In this document: positions 1 to 10,709 of the stretch, piece by piece
Position numbering within the stretch: the first letter of the stretch is position 1
Layout of the letters: every line of letters begins with the position of its first letter
DNA from: Trichuris trichiura
Taxonomy: Eukaryota; Nematoda; Enoplea; Trichinellida; Trichuridae
Assembly (NCBI GenBank): GCA_037903355.1
Contig: JBAJFE010000050.1
Coordinates: 248,001 to 312,000, forward strand
Length of the DNA: 64,000 nt
Direction of reading: 5' to 3'
Translations under genes and position numbers: made by a program
Notes under the pieces: model-generated
Told to the model about the DNA's origin: nothing
Seen by the model: the letters and a program-made list of their open reading frames with translations, nothing else
Databases searched by the model: none

Positions 1-72
1 TTTATATTCAGGTTGTTTACTCATGAGTTTGTCCGGTATCTTGTTTAAATACTTGTCTGCATTACGTTTCAG

Positions 73-1707
73 CGAAAGCGCACAGCGACGTCGCTTCCAC
101 CTCCGGCGAATCGCAGTTTAACGTTATGGTCATGGAGCGCTTCGACATGATACTGCGCCAGTGAGTTCTTCCCCAATAACGCTTGCCTGCCCAGTTTGCT
201 AATTATCAACTTTGATCGCTTTTCGCGAGTCAGAAATGCGCGTAAAATTTTTTAAACCAGAAACGGTATAAAAGCAGAGATTTTTTGAAAAAAGAATAGA
301 AAATTAGCGGAAAGTTGACTTTGGTTTCAATTGTCTGCTTGATTCCAACTTTTATGAGTTCTATTTTCATATTAGCCTCACATACAGTACGCCATAAGTA
401 AACTTAGGTACCATCACGTCATGCCGATTTGTTGTGACGTCATGAGTGTAACTGAATAGCCTTTAGAAAATAGGACTGTTTTCCATGCTTTCAGATGGCT
501 CAGACTGTCGAGTCGACGCTTGATTCGTCAAGGAGATCCATAATAAAGAGAAAAAAAAGCTTTACACGAATTCTAATCCCGTTAAAGAACAGGCGGGAAT
601 TAGTTAAAAAGAAAAAGAAATAATCCGACGTTATGAAAAAATCTGTGACGTCATGTGAGCTTTATTTTAGTTTTAGGCTACTGTAAGTGTCGGGCAGATA
701 GGTAGAACGAGCTCTGTCGTTTGGCTGCAAAGTGATAGTCGTAAATGTTGCTTTTAAGCTTTAGAAGAGTCTTCCCGCTCGTAACGTTATGTCAACTTAA
801 AAAAAATGCGCGCTGGTAGAAACAAAAAAAATGTTTAATTTTGCTGCTATGTACAGTAACCCAAAACTAAAATAAAGTTCTATGACGTCACTGATTTTTC
901 ATAAAGTCGGATACGTGCGGTCGAATCGGCTTGTTAAGGCTGTCAAGGTTTATGTCGTAACTGCAATGTCCCATTGGCGCCATACTACCATCATGTTGAT
1001 AATATATCTTTATTTTTGTGTAGTTTTAAATAAAGCAGTTTGCTGACGTTAAGGAATGTTTTTTTAAAGGATCAGCAGGATAAGGACAAGCGAGGCGAAC
1101 GTTCTTGCATTCGGATGTTCCTGGTTTTTGGAAGAGCATATTCAGCCAAGTGACGTCATCAACAAGCTTGTTCACGAGGTGTTGAATGCTGACCCGTTGC
1201 GCGAGCCGATCTTCGTTGGTCTGCTCTGCCAGGTTGGCAGGATCGTCTCATTTTGGTCCACATACTTTTTAGGCATACTTTTATTTTAGGTGCTGAGCAA
1301 AATGTCCGTCAGCACCGATCCATCCACGCTTGACTGGGTGCTTCTTGCCGTACCGCTGCTGCTCAGGAAACAACCCATAACGCGAGCATTGTCTTGCCTC
1401 ACTTGCGTTTTCCTATCAGTTACACGCGATCCTTGGATGACGTCACTGTATGTGCTGCACGTAATGTATGACGTAAGCGCTTTTGCTTAAAACTTTGATG
1501 TTTAGGCGGGAAGTTGCCCTGGGAAGATACGGCCGTGCGGCTACGTTCGACCAAGACTTGTTTGTCTTTACGGCGCGTCAATTCTACGCCCAGTTGTCCG
1601 AAGAAGCGGCAGCGGAAAGTTTCCGACGGGTGCTCGAAGAGGTAGCAACTCAATGTTCCGATAAAACAGTGTCGCTCGCAATAACTTCCTGCTTCCACCT
1701 TAAGTGA
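73..1707 (+). CDS. 3' part of an unrecognised multi-exon gene
   Basis: Four exons join in one frame. They run 73-160 (donor gtgagt), 1070-1232, 1290-1447 (donor gtatgt) and 1506-1707, ending in TGA. The 5' end lies outside the window. The joined stretch is about 200 residues and looks wholly alpha-helical and leucine-rich. It includes MERFDMILRQ at the first junction, a segment ending VGLLCQ, then STLDWVLLAVPLLLRKQ, and a last exon that begins REVALGRYGRAATF and ends ITSCFHLK. The spacing of hydrophobic helices suggests a HEAT-like or other helical-repeat scaffold, but I do not recognise the family. The 909-bp intron between the first two exons is longer than most here. The frame 1290-1490 is also open through the third donor, so that junction is the least certain. 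Confidence 0.6.
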
Positions 1708-1947
1708 TATCCCGCGTACTTATGAGTAAACGTTTAGTTAGCTATCTGGCGATGTTGTGACAAAGCCTTATGCGTATAGGGCGTATCTTCAATTTTTTGA
1801 AGCCTAAAACTTTATGGCTTATAAGCGTTGGTTGTAAAGTGGTGAAGTTAGGATATGCTGTTGTTGTTTTTCTTATTCAGCCAACGGAAGTGAGTTGTTG
1901 TGTTGACGAATTTATTTACAGAGAATCTTGGCTCCAACCACGCAGCC

Positions 1948-3976
1948 TTATCCTTTCATCGTACGCATTTTTCCTTCCTCCGCCGCGTCTTTGCATGTGG
2001 TCATTTCTTCCGATGGCGGTTGTTCGAAGCTCAACTCTCCGCCCAATTCGCCGTAGATTGATTCCAGTTCTAGTCGTATTCCTTTAAAGAGGGGTCTTTC
2101 GTTTACAACTCCGCGCATGCATTTGAGCATAAGGTCGTTCAATCTTTTGGGAGTCTCCACAGGAGCTTCCAGGCGTTTTCCTGAAAGAAGAAAAATTCCT
2201 TTTTTCTCTCTCAACGTCTTCAGTTCGTCTTAAAGCGTAGATTACCGCTTGTCAGGAATTTTATAAGGTGCTGCATGAACTTGTTGCCATACTGAGTTTG
2301 CATTTCTTCGTAGGGTGCTTTACCGTCGCTGAAAATTTCCCAAAGCAAAATTCCAAACGCCCATACGTCGGAATATTGGCTGTATATGCCTGAAGAAAAG
2401 TATTGCCGTTTGACATTTGGCCAAACAGGCATCAAGTGACATTACGTGTACGTAACGTTTCCGGACAAGTCCATTTCACAGGGATAGGCTTTTTTCTATT
2501 TTTCAATTCCCAAGTTTTGCCGGTGCGGGCCATCCCAAGGTCGGAAATCTTTACCAGATCATTTTTAACCAGGCAATTCCGGGCGGCCAGATCTCTGCCG
2601 AAAAATTACGAAATGGCAAAGTCGTAAGGAAAATGCTGGCAGCGAACCTGTGAATTATGTTGCATTTAGCCAGGTATTCCATGCCTCTGGCAACGTGCAG
2701 GCAAATTCGACTTTTTTGCTTCCACTCCAAATTGCCTTTCTTAAGATAGTTTATCAGGGTATCTAAGGTGATCTATAGAGCTTCACTGTACAAGTTTATT
2801 AATATATGCCTACCACTACATAGCTCCATAACTAGCTTTACCGGTTCTGTATCGACAATAATTCCGACGAATGCAACGATATGGCGATGGTTGAGCTGTC
2901 GAAGCTTTCTACATTCAGCGAAAAACTGTTGTCTTTCTTCTTCCGGGACTCCGTCATCTTTCAACAGCTTGACTGCCACTTCCACTGTTTCGTTGGCACT
3001 TGTGACCATAGAAGCTTTCCACACTTCCCCGAAGTTTCCCTTAAATTTCAAGCTACTGCTTTTGTTGGAGATATGCTTCAGGAAGCTGTATCCCGCCGAC
3101 ATGTTAAAAACAGCGCTGTCTTAGGTATACCTTTCCAAGCACTCGAATAGGTTGCAGCTGATCGTCGTGCAGAAGCCAACCTGTGTTTCTCAATGGCACG
3201 AGCAACTTTGCACCGCTACTTTCCGTTAGCACCTTTTGACTGACGTAGTAGTAGTAGACAAGCTGATCAACAGTGGTGAATTCTCTGTCTTCCAGCGTGA
3301 ACATTCCCTAAAAAAAGCTCAGCGTCTTAAGTGTTGTTGCGTTCTTCGAAAAGCATATTGGTTACTCGTTTGGAAAGCCTTATAAGGACATGGTGCACCT
3401 TGTTTAGCCACTTAACCGAAACGCACAAATTGCTGTAATGTTCGGAGCGGCATGATTTTCCAGTTTTTCGGACGGTGAATTCTCCGTTGTCCACTAAGAT
3501 CATTTCAACATCTTCCCTTGGAATTAGACCACAGAAAAACGGTCTTCTTGAAACTGGGTCGTCACTCTGTAAAGAATAATGAACAGCCGCTCATTAGCTT
3601 GCAATTCAGGTGGGACAGACCACGAGATTATTGTCGACTGGTTCGACGTTATGCCGAGACCGCGGAGGGTACGTTTTTGGAGATCGAGTGTGCGATTCGT
3701 CATGCTTCTAAATTTTACAATTAGAGTAAACAGACGTAAGTAAGAAAACTGATTTCTTTATACTCTTTTATAGGTATGACGATCGTCTTCATGATAAAGT
3801 CTCTCTCTCGTACGCTCAGCATGCCTGGGGCTGGTTCTGTCGCTATGCGATCGTTTGTGTGTTGATCTGCTTATACGAGAATGCCTTTCTTTGCTTTTAT
3901 CGCTGTGTCCACTGTGTCTGGCGTTTGTATTGAATGCTGACATCGTTGCAGACTGCTGCAGAAAAGAAGGAAGCAA
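1948..3976 (-). CDS. Fer/Fps-type non-receptor tyrosine kinase (SH2 plus kinase)
   Basis: This is a cytoplasmic tyrosine kinase of the nematode Fer-like class (SH2 followed directly by kinase, no F-BAR). The N-terminal ~100 residues are very rich in Arg, Ser and His (SR-like). SH2 begins [16 protein letters not shown] and carries the phosphotyrosine-pocket strand GEFTVRKT. It ends [13 protein letters not shown]. The kinase domain has the glycine loop [12 protein letters not shown], which is formed only by splicing around 3128 to 3064. It also has VAVKLLK (ATP lysine), HRDLAARN (catalytic loop), SDLGMAR in the DFG position, WTCPE in the APE position, and [20 protein letters not shown]. About nine short introns are needed, and the joins keep phase throughout. 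Start is the ATG at 3976; a second Met lies 11 codons on. Oddities are DLG for DFG and CPE for APE. The substrate is unknown. In C. elegans this class includes sperm and germline kinases such as SPE-8. Confidence 0.88.
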
Positions 3977-4867
3977 ATGGCAGCGCCAACTGTATTGTCA
4001 GAATTCGCATTTAAGTAGTGGGGGAGCCTGTCTGAATAGAAAAAGATTTCAAAAGTATTACTCAGTGTTCATCAGCGAGAATAACTTCTAACTTTTTCTA
4101 TCTTATTTTCACTCTACTATTTATGACTGAATGTATAAGGAAAATTTAACCCATCCATGCTTCCTTATAAGGACAGGACAGCTAGCTTATATCGTTGCGT
4201 GTACTTGTAAAGAAAAGTAATTCATTCATCTCAATGGCTTATTGTGGTACAAGGAGATGCCAAGAATGTTTTCGTGCTAACGGTGTCAGCAAAACTATGA
4301 TATGTTTAAAAGTACATCTTTCATTTTCAAAAGATTTCAGTACTTATACATGCATTATCGTAATATGCTATACCATGTACCGTCGCATGTAGAAAGCATA
4401 CCATAGAAAGCATACTTATGTTAATAATGAAATATTCGCGTGGCCTTTATTCAATAACTTACCGATCGGCTCGCAGAGTCGTCTGCTTACTTTGTCCAGT
4501 GGCTAACCGCTTTCAGAGCATAACGCTCCATATTGAACGATCAGTTACCCGCGTCTTGGCACATTTAAACATTGGTCAAGTTGTAGCAACTTTAAACTTT
4601 CATTCTCCTCTTTCGTTTAACGTCTATTTGTTAATCCTTAATTTTGGAAAGCTTAAAGCACCTTATCTGCTAATTTTTGCTCCTTAGATACCGTTATCCT
4701 TTTATGGTAAAGCTAGTAAGCTCGCTGGCATGAACTTTAGCCCTCCTATGAAAAGTTCATTACTAATTGTACTTTATCGCGAAGGCGTAGGAAAAAATCC
4801 TTTGAAGGGGCAGAAGGTTAAATTGTAGGACAACTGTCAAAAATATGTTTCCTTCTAAAAAATTTTT

Positions 4868-4949
4868 TGCGGAATTTTCAACCCATTTTTTAATTAAAGT
4901 TTATTGCATAAGCACTAATTAAAAAACGGATTGAAAATTCCGCATAAAT
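4868..4949. repeat. Imperfect hairpin, ~33-bp arms
   Basis: The arm containing gcggaattttcaacc pairs with an inverted copy containing ggattgaaaattccgc. Both continue into attttttaattaa / ttaattaaaaaac. The loop is about 15-20 bases. It may be a short MITE or an RNA-level hairpin; no gene association is visible. Confidence 0.6.
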
Positions 4950-5139
4950 TATTTTAGATAAAGAAAAACGTCTAATGTATAATAATATAAGATAATGCAA
5001 GATCTTTCATACAGAGCAATACAGATCAAATGAGATGAATGACGAACTTGCAAATCACGTTGGCAAGTTACCGTTTCTTGACTTAACTATTGATGATGAA
5101 CCTTGAACACAGGGTGCTTCGTAACGGGATGGGATTTCA

Positions 5140-5448
5140 TAGTGTATGGTCTTCTACGGCTTTTCCCGTTTATCTGTTGTGCTTGTATCTGTAAATTAGA
5201 CGAAACAGCTGCTCTACCAACGGATGGATGAGCCGTTATTAAGAAAAATTGTACAGATGTCAATGCACTCAACTGTTTAATATCAGAGCTTTCAGAACGC
5301 TCTGATATTAAACAGTTGAGTGCATTGACATCTGTACAATTTTTCTTAATAACGGCTAATCTATCCGTTGGTAGAGCAGCTGTTTCGTCTAATTTACAGA
5401 TACAAGCACAACAGATAAACGGGAAAAGCCGTAGAAGACCATACACTA
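5140..5448. repeat. Large fold-back element, ~150-bp inverted arms
   Basis: The left arm starts tagtgtatggtcttctacgg at 5140. It is repeated as its near-exact reverse complement ending ccatacacta at 5448, with only about a ten-base spacer near 5290. A few mismatches separate the arms (for example gatggatgagccg against the mate of ggctaatctatcc). The 12-mer tgatgatgaacc occurs on both sides, at 5091 and 5451, as if it were a direct flanking repeat. The structure looks like a fold-back transposable element. The open frame across it is only an effect of the palindrome. Confidence 0.85.
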
Positions 5449-6229
5449 TTTGATGATGAACCAGTCGATTAAAGTGCCTGCAATCGTTCGATAAGCTTGG
5501 TAATGTTCAGGCAATGTAAAACTAAAAATTCTACGTCAAGTTATGACTTTTCGCATTAAGAAAGTTTGTTTATAAAGCATAATTCAAAGCAGTATCAGCC
5601 ATTTTGGTTTTCTTTTCTGGAATACGCAAAAAAAATCATTATTCAGATGAACCTACTGCAGGCAACAACAAGCCTATAATGTGGATAATTGCCGTTGTTA
5701 TAATAATTGCGGTAGTGTTAATCCCGAAAGGTAAGGACAATAAAACTGTCATTTTATCGACAGTATTCTATGGTCGCGAAAGTCAAAATGCTATGAAAGG
5801 CGACCACAAAATATCTGTTGCGCAAATCCTGACTTTACGTCACATTTGTGCATAATTTATTATAGTAAGTATTGTACAGCAGTATGTACCTGAACAAAAG
5901 ATTTCTGTACGTTTTCGCTTACGTTATCCCGTTGTACCCGTTTAACAGATTAGTAGCATAAGTAGTTATTATAAGTCGAAGCTATCCAGTCTGCACTGCC
6001 TCAAAGTTACGGCATACAAAAGAGGAAAAAGCAGAGCTACTCAAATTGAAGGTAGAGACTAAAAGCGGGAATTTTAAACTGCAGTTTAAACAGCCAAAAA
6101 AGGGTAGATGTTTTTAATTAGCGTCCGGCACTTGAAATGATTGATCAATCCGGTTCAAATGCCGCTCATATCCACAGCTTTAGGCTCAGCTTGTTCCTAC
6201 TGTGTTGAATAAATGAATCTTCCTTAATA

Positions 6230-6303
6230 TTTTTGCGTAAAACAGTTTTCTTGTTGCATAATTTATATATATATATAATTTATTATTTGTTTTACGCAAA
6301 AAA
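6230..6303. repeat. Short inverted repeat around an AT microsatellite
   Basis: ttttgcgtaaaaca near 6230 pairs with tgttttacgcaaaa near 6288. Between them is a loop containing a tatatatatata run. It lies directly beside the perfect palindrome at 6312-6443 and may be part of the same element. Confidence 0.6.
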
Positions 6304-6311
6304 TATAATTA

Positions 6312-6443
6312 TACAATACTAACGATAGTGCTGTTTACAGAGATCCAAAGATAGTTCGCTAAAAATAGTACTATATATATATAGTACTATTTTTAGCGAA
6401 CTATCTTTGGATCTCTGTAAACAGCACTATCGTTAGTATTGTA
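6312..6443. repeat. Perfect 132-bp palindrome
   Basis: The sequence from tacaatactaacgatag at 6312 to its exact reverse complement ending agtattgta at 6443 folds with no loop. The two 66-base arms meet in ctatatatatatag at 6377/6378, and I found no mismatch between them. A perfect loopless palindrome is unstable in replication, so it is either a very young fold-back insertion or an assembly or sequencing fold-back artefact. Confidence 0.9.
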
Positions 6444-6900
6444 CATTTGTTGGTTGGCCTTTATCTGCCGCTTGAAGGACTATTTTACTGAAAAGCAAAG
6501 CCAGCTGTGCTGCAAGCAGAAGACACACGTGCACCATGGGAAATTTTATGCCTGAATTTAAAATATAAAAAATTGCGACAACAAATATTCGAACCGTATT
6601 GTTAACCGGGAACTTTCAGCCATAACGACCACAACAGTATTACATATTCAATGTTCGCTTAGGCAATGGCTTGTCCGAATTTACAAGCATTGGAAGGTGA
6701 AGCCAATAACCGCAGTGAAAATATACCGTCCGTAGTTGAACGCCGTTAAAGAGAAACTTAGGAGAACAGAATTGGTAAGGAGACAAGTAAAAGAAAACAT
6801 AATCATCTTAACGTAGCTATACTACAACAAAAGATGAAACGCTACAGAAAAATGAACATCGCATAAAGAAGGAAGCGACCGCCCTGAGGTAAAACGCAAG

Positions 6901-9900
6901 TTAAGACGACTTTGTTGCTTCAGACTGTGACAACATGTGCAGCAATTTCTCTTTCACCATTTGTTCATTGCCGAACTTTGAAAGATGAGAGAACTGCCGA
7001 AATATCGTACTTTCCAATTGTTCCAACGGAGACAGCCCGTCCAAAGTCTTTGTACTCAAAAGCTTCCTGATAACTTCTTTATTCAAATTTTCAAAGATAA
7101 GCTAAAGAGAAAAGACTTTTTTTAAAAAAATCAGCTACACTTCATGTAACATGACGATTCGGAAAAACTGAGGTGACTTTTTGAATGTCTTTAGCTAACT
7201 ACTAAACGTGACGTGGAATAATGAATCAACTCGCAAAGCCTATAGGACGCCTATAAGAGCTCAATCTATTAACTTTGACTACAACTAGTTGGAAAATTCT
7301 TTCAATCGCAGGAACGCTTACCTCGAGCAAATCGACATCCATCTTCTCAACGCAGTAATGTATGACTGTCTTGCCCTTCGAATCCTTTAAAGCCGTCTGT
7401 ATGATTTGAAGACTAAGTTGACCATTGCCTACCTGACAAAACGGGTCAGCGTTTGAATTCAACAAAAACTTTACAACGGAAACGTTGTTCGGCGCTGCCT
7501 GCGTTTGCTCATCAGCAACCCCGTGGTTTTTCACAGCCAAATGCAGCGGAGTCATACCTGAAAAATTCGGACTAGCTACGCGAAAAAAAAATGACTCTTC
7601 CATTTTTTAAAATGAACTAGAGAACGCTTCTTCAAAGAAAAAAATCATCCGCCAACTTGTTTGCTGCGAGGATTTTAGAATTATTATTAAACGTCGTAAA
7701 ATGAGCTAATACAGTAAGCTGTTTTCGGGTAACTAAAGTATGAAAACCTATATAGAATCGTCAATAAAAAATCAGGGGAACTACCACTCCTTAAAATGTA
7801 TCAATAGCAAAGTGAGCTCAAAGTTTTGGAACTGTACCGTATTAAAAGGTTCAAAACGTCGACCAGAAGATAGGAATGAGAATACAGAAAAGTTTAGGTC
7901 ATTCGAAACGAATGCTGACAAAGTTTGCCATTCCGTAACATTTTCTGGAGAAAAAACGGAATTCTTGGACGTACGAAAGGCTGAAGCAGATAGCTCCACT
8001 CTGTAAAGTATTTAGCCAAAACAATAAATCTAAGAATTGGGGTCATATATCCGGTTGAAATTCATGTTATCCTAAAATACGTGATGTTACAAGTTTATAA
8101 AGAAAGTCGTTAATTAAAACCACAAATGACCTTGAGCTGCTCGCGGCAAATCACTACGACTGTAGCCAATGCAGTAAACGGCATAATTTTCAAAGTAACC
8201 TGTTCGTATTTAAAAAGTGGCTTACGAAAGTGGGGTTTCTACCAAAAAAAGGGAATTCCAGTACACATTTTTCGGCTTGAACTTTTTAGGTAGAAAATAC
8301 TTCGCAAGTTCCCCAATTCGCAAATCTTGTAGCTCTACATTGTGTGCAGCGATATTTAAAAATTTGATGACGCAAAACTCGTCTCAGCCAGCGTATATAA
8401 ATCAAAAGAACGAGTTGCATTGTTTCTGCAATAACCTGCCGAACTAGTGGAGCTTCGATGAAGTATTGCCGCTAAGTAGAATTCTCCGAATGGAAGCGAA
8501 CTAGTGCGCGCATTGCGTCTCGCTATGCAAATATGGTAATGGACAAAACCTTTCTTTGCAAAAGCCTTTTTTCCATAAAAGGAAATATTAAACCACGGGA
8601 ACACAGATTTCTTTTAAACGGAAATGATAAGGTTTCCCTTACGCAGATGATGAGCACTTCGTCTGCTTTTTTCAAATCGCGCTAAGGAGCTTTTTTCAAG
8701 CGATAACATTATAACCTGTTAATTAAATAAAGTGTAAACAACTTAAGTTCGTCCGAACGAATAAAATAAAGCTGGTCAAAAAACTACCTGAATCGTTCCT
8801 TATATTCAAATCAATATCAGAATTTGAGCACAAAATTTCCGCTATTGCCGTCAATCCATTCGATGCTGCATAGTGCAGCAGCGAGTCGTTTCCCATATTT
8901 TTTGACTTCACGTTCGCCTTGGCGCCATACTCCATAAAGTACCTTACAATGTCGGTGAGCTTTTTGACGACGGCAAAATAAAAAGGGCTCTGAAAGATGG
9001 CATATATTAATCGTTGGACGGGCAGAAGCAACGATGCGAAGTACTTCGTTCCATTTATTCAACAGATCGAATGGCTTTGGTCTCGACTTACTCCTTGTTT
9101 TTAACATGACCTCCGTTAGCGCATAAATATACGCTCTATTCTTTTGCCAAACGGCAATATGCAACATACTAAAAAGATAAAGTCGTTAGTAGGGATTGAA
9201 TGCTGATTTTTCATACCTATCGCCGTCGTGGTCTGTTTCGTACAAAAGGCCAGGCTGAGTAAGCTCACATTTGATCGCCCATGCCCAAGCATTTTCCAAC
9301 GACTTTCCATCTATGGATTCCCTGAGTAGTTGGCGCGCATTTGTACTTGCGGAATCTTTGGAACAAGCGAGCTTGTCGCCTGCGCTTGTTTTACTTTTTG
9401 GATCGTACTGGTCCCTTTGACGATGACCAATAGGCGACTGTTCAACTTTCTGCTCATCAGCAGAGCTTACTACTGAGGTACACACATTCGCTGTCTGAGT
9501 ATTCACTGGCGCGGCTGGCGAAGAGTCTCCAAACGATTTTGCACTCAACGGAGAACTATGCTCAGCGAACGCTTTGCATTCGTTCACAACTTGGGGAGGA
9601 AAAGACTCCTTGCCAACGCCAAGCGACTGACTTTGGTATTTGCGTGAGTACTTCAAAATAAAATCGCAAAGCCCATCCGGCAGTTCGTTTTCACGATCGC
9701 TGTTCGCCTGCTCTGAGTTGGGCGAATCAAGCGGCGGCGGAGGCGGCGGAGGCTTCGTCTGCCTGAAGTCTAATAAGTTTTCCGCGGTTGTACAAATCGA
9801 GTGGTTAGAACTTGGAGTTGAATCTGAAAGCGGCGAGTGCTGATCGTCAGTTTTTAAAAACTGTTGCTGCCACTCGGCTCTGTCAACAGCAAGAGCAGTC

Positions 9901-10709
9901 CAGTCGATCATTTGTTGAGGTAGCATTTTTTTCTGCTGTATCAGATCCTGCTGAAGGCATTGGCCATCTTCAAAGTTGCCCATATACTGTTTGCCATCTG
10001 GCCGAACCAAATAAGGGACTGGTTCGGCAAAGCAATTGCTGTTCAAACTATACAAGTACGAAGCGTAAGAGTTCTCATGCAAGTCAGCTTCGTCCAGGCA
10101 AGGTTGAGAATTGACGTAATTGAAGTTGCTAAATTTTGGTGAACAATAGTATCGATACTGATTATTCTGGCTAACGCATTCGGTTGGATAAAACTGATCC
10201 GTATATCTGTCTTTAGAAGATCGCATACCCTCAGGAAATGAATAGGGAGAAGGAGCAACGCTTCTGCCCATCCTAACTGAGATAGGACCGCGCGGCAGCA
10301 GTATGCCCGTCTTTTCATTACGTTCAGGCAATTTGTCCTTTTCTTTTGGAACTTCGCAAAGCTTTGCTTCATCGTTCTTTGCCGCCTCTCTGTCGGCTTC
10401 AATCTTTACTTTTTCCTTGAATTTTTCCACCAAGTTATCCACGTCGCTTAGTGACAGCCTCAAATCGCTCAGTTCAACTTTTCCTCCATCATTTGACTGA
10501 CAAATATCAACGAGCTTCATGTGTCGCTGACGGCTGCGAAGAAAATATTCGGCCGGAGTTAGACGAACCGACTTCTTCGCTTCAGACTTCGTCATTTCTG
10601 GCGTGACGCATACGGAAGATTCGACCTTCTCCTTGGTGACACCGTTGGAAGAGTCGCGTTTGTCCATATAAAAACGGTTTCCGAGTTTTGTTTCAACTGC
10701 TAGAACCAT
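6901..10709 (-). CDS. nfki-1: NFKI-1 / IkappaB-zeta-like ankyrin-repeat protein
   Basis: Five exons (9217-10709, 9045-9168, 8788-8989, 7322-7557, 6901-7101) sum to 2256 bases, giving 751 residues with all splice phases matching. Exon 1 encodes a long disordered N-terminus with a basic segment SVRLTPAEYFLRSRQRH, which resembles the short OCA-like motif of IkappaB-zeta, and a proline run (7 Pro). The C-terminal third carries ankyrin repeats: DGDSMLHIAV, then SPFYFAVVKKLTDIVRYFM, DSLLHYAASNGLTAIAEIL, MTPLHLAVKNHG and TVIHYCVEKMDVDLLE. In vertebrates IkappaB-zeta is a nuclear cofactor; in C. elegans NFKI-1 acts with ILC-17.1 receptor signalling. The assignment rests on architecture and the large leading exon, so another IkappaB-like protein remains possible. 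A 1.2-kb intron (7558-8787) is much longer than the rest. The 5' UTR has a likely acceptor ttttttgtag near 10745. Confidence 0.72.

Larger units (their letters stand above)
3977..6900. other. Repeat-rich spacer without supported genes
   Basis: No exon chain or family motif was found between the kinase start and the ankyrin-gene stop. Short ORFs occur (for example 5604-5855 with one hydrophobic stretch), but none has a recognisable domain. The region holds four inverted-repeat structures, listed separately, and is otherwise AT-rich. Confidence 0.5.

Noticed and set aside
5087..5446. 119-codon minus-strand ORF
   Set aside because: It runs through both arms of the fold-back repeat, so its apparent internal symmetry comes from the palindrome.
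5604..5855. Small ORF with a hydrophobic stretch (MWIIAVVIIIAVVLI)
   Set aside because: Low-complexity Ile/Val run in AT-rich DNA, one weak frame, no signal-peptide context and no neighbouring exons.
6120..6180. tRNA-like B box (ggttcaaatgc)
   Set aside because: No matching A box, acceptor stem or cloverleaf could be drawn around it.
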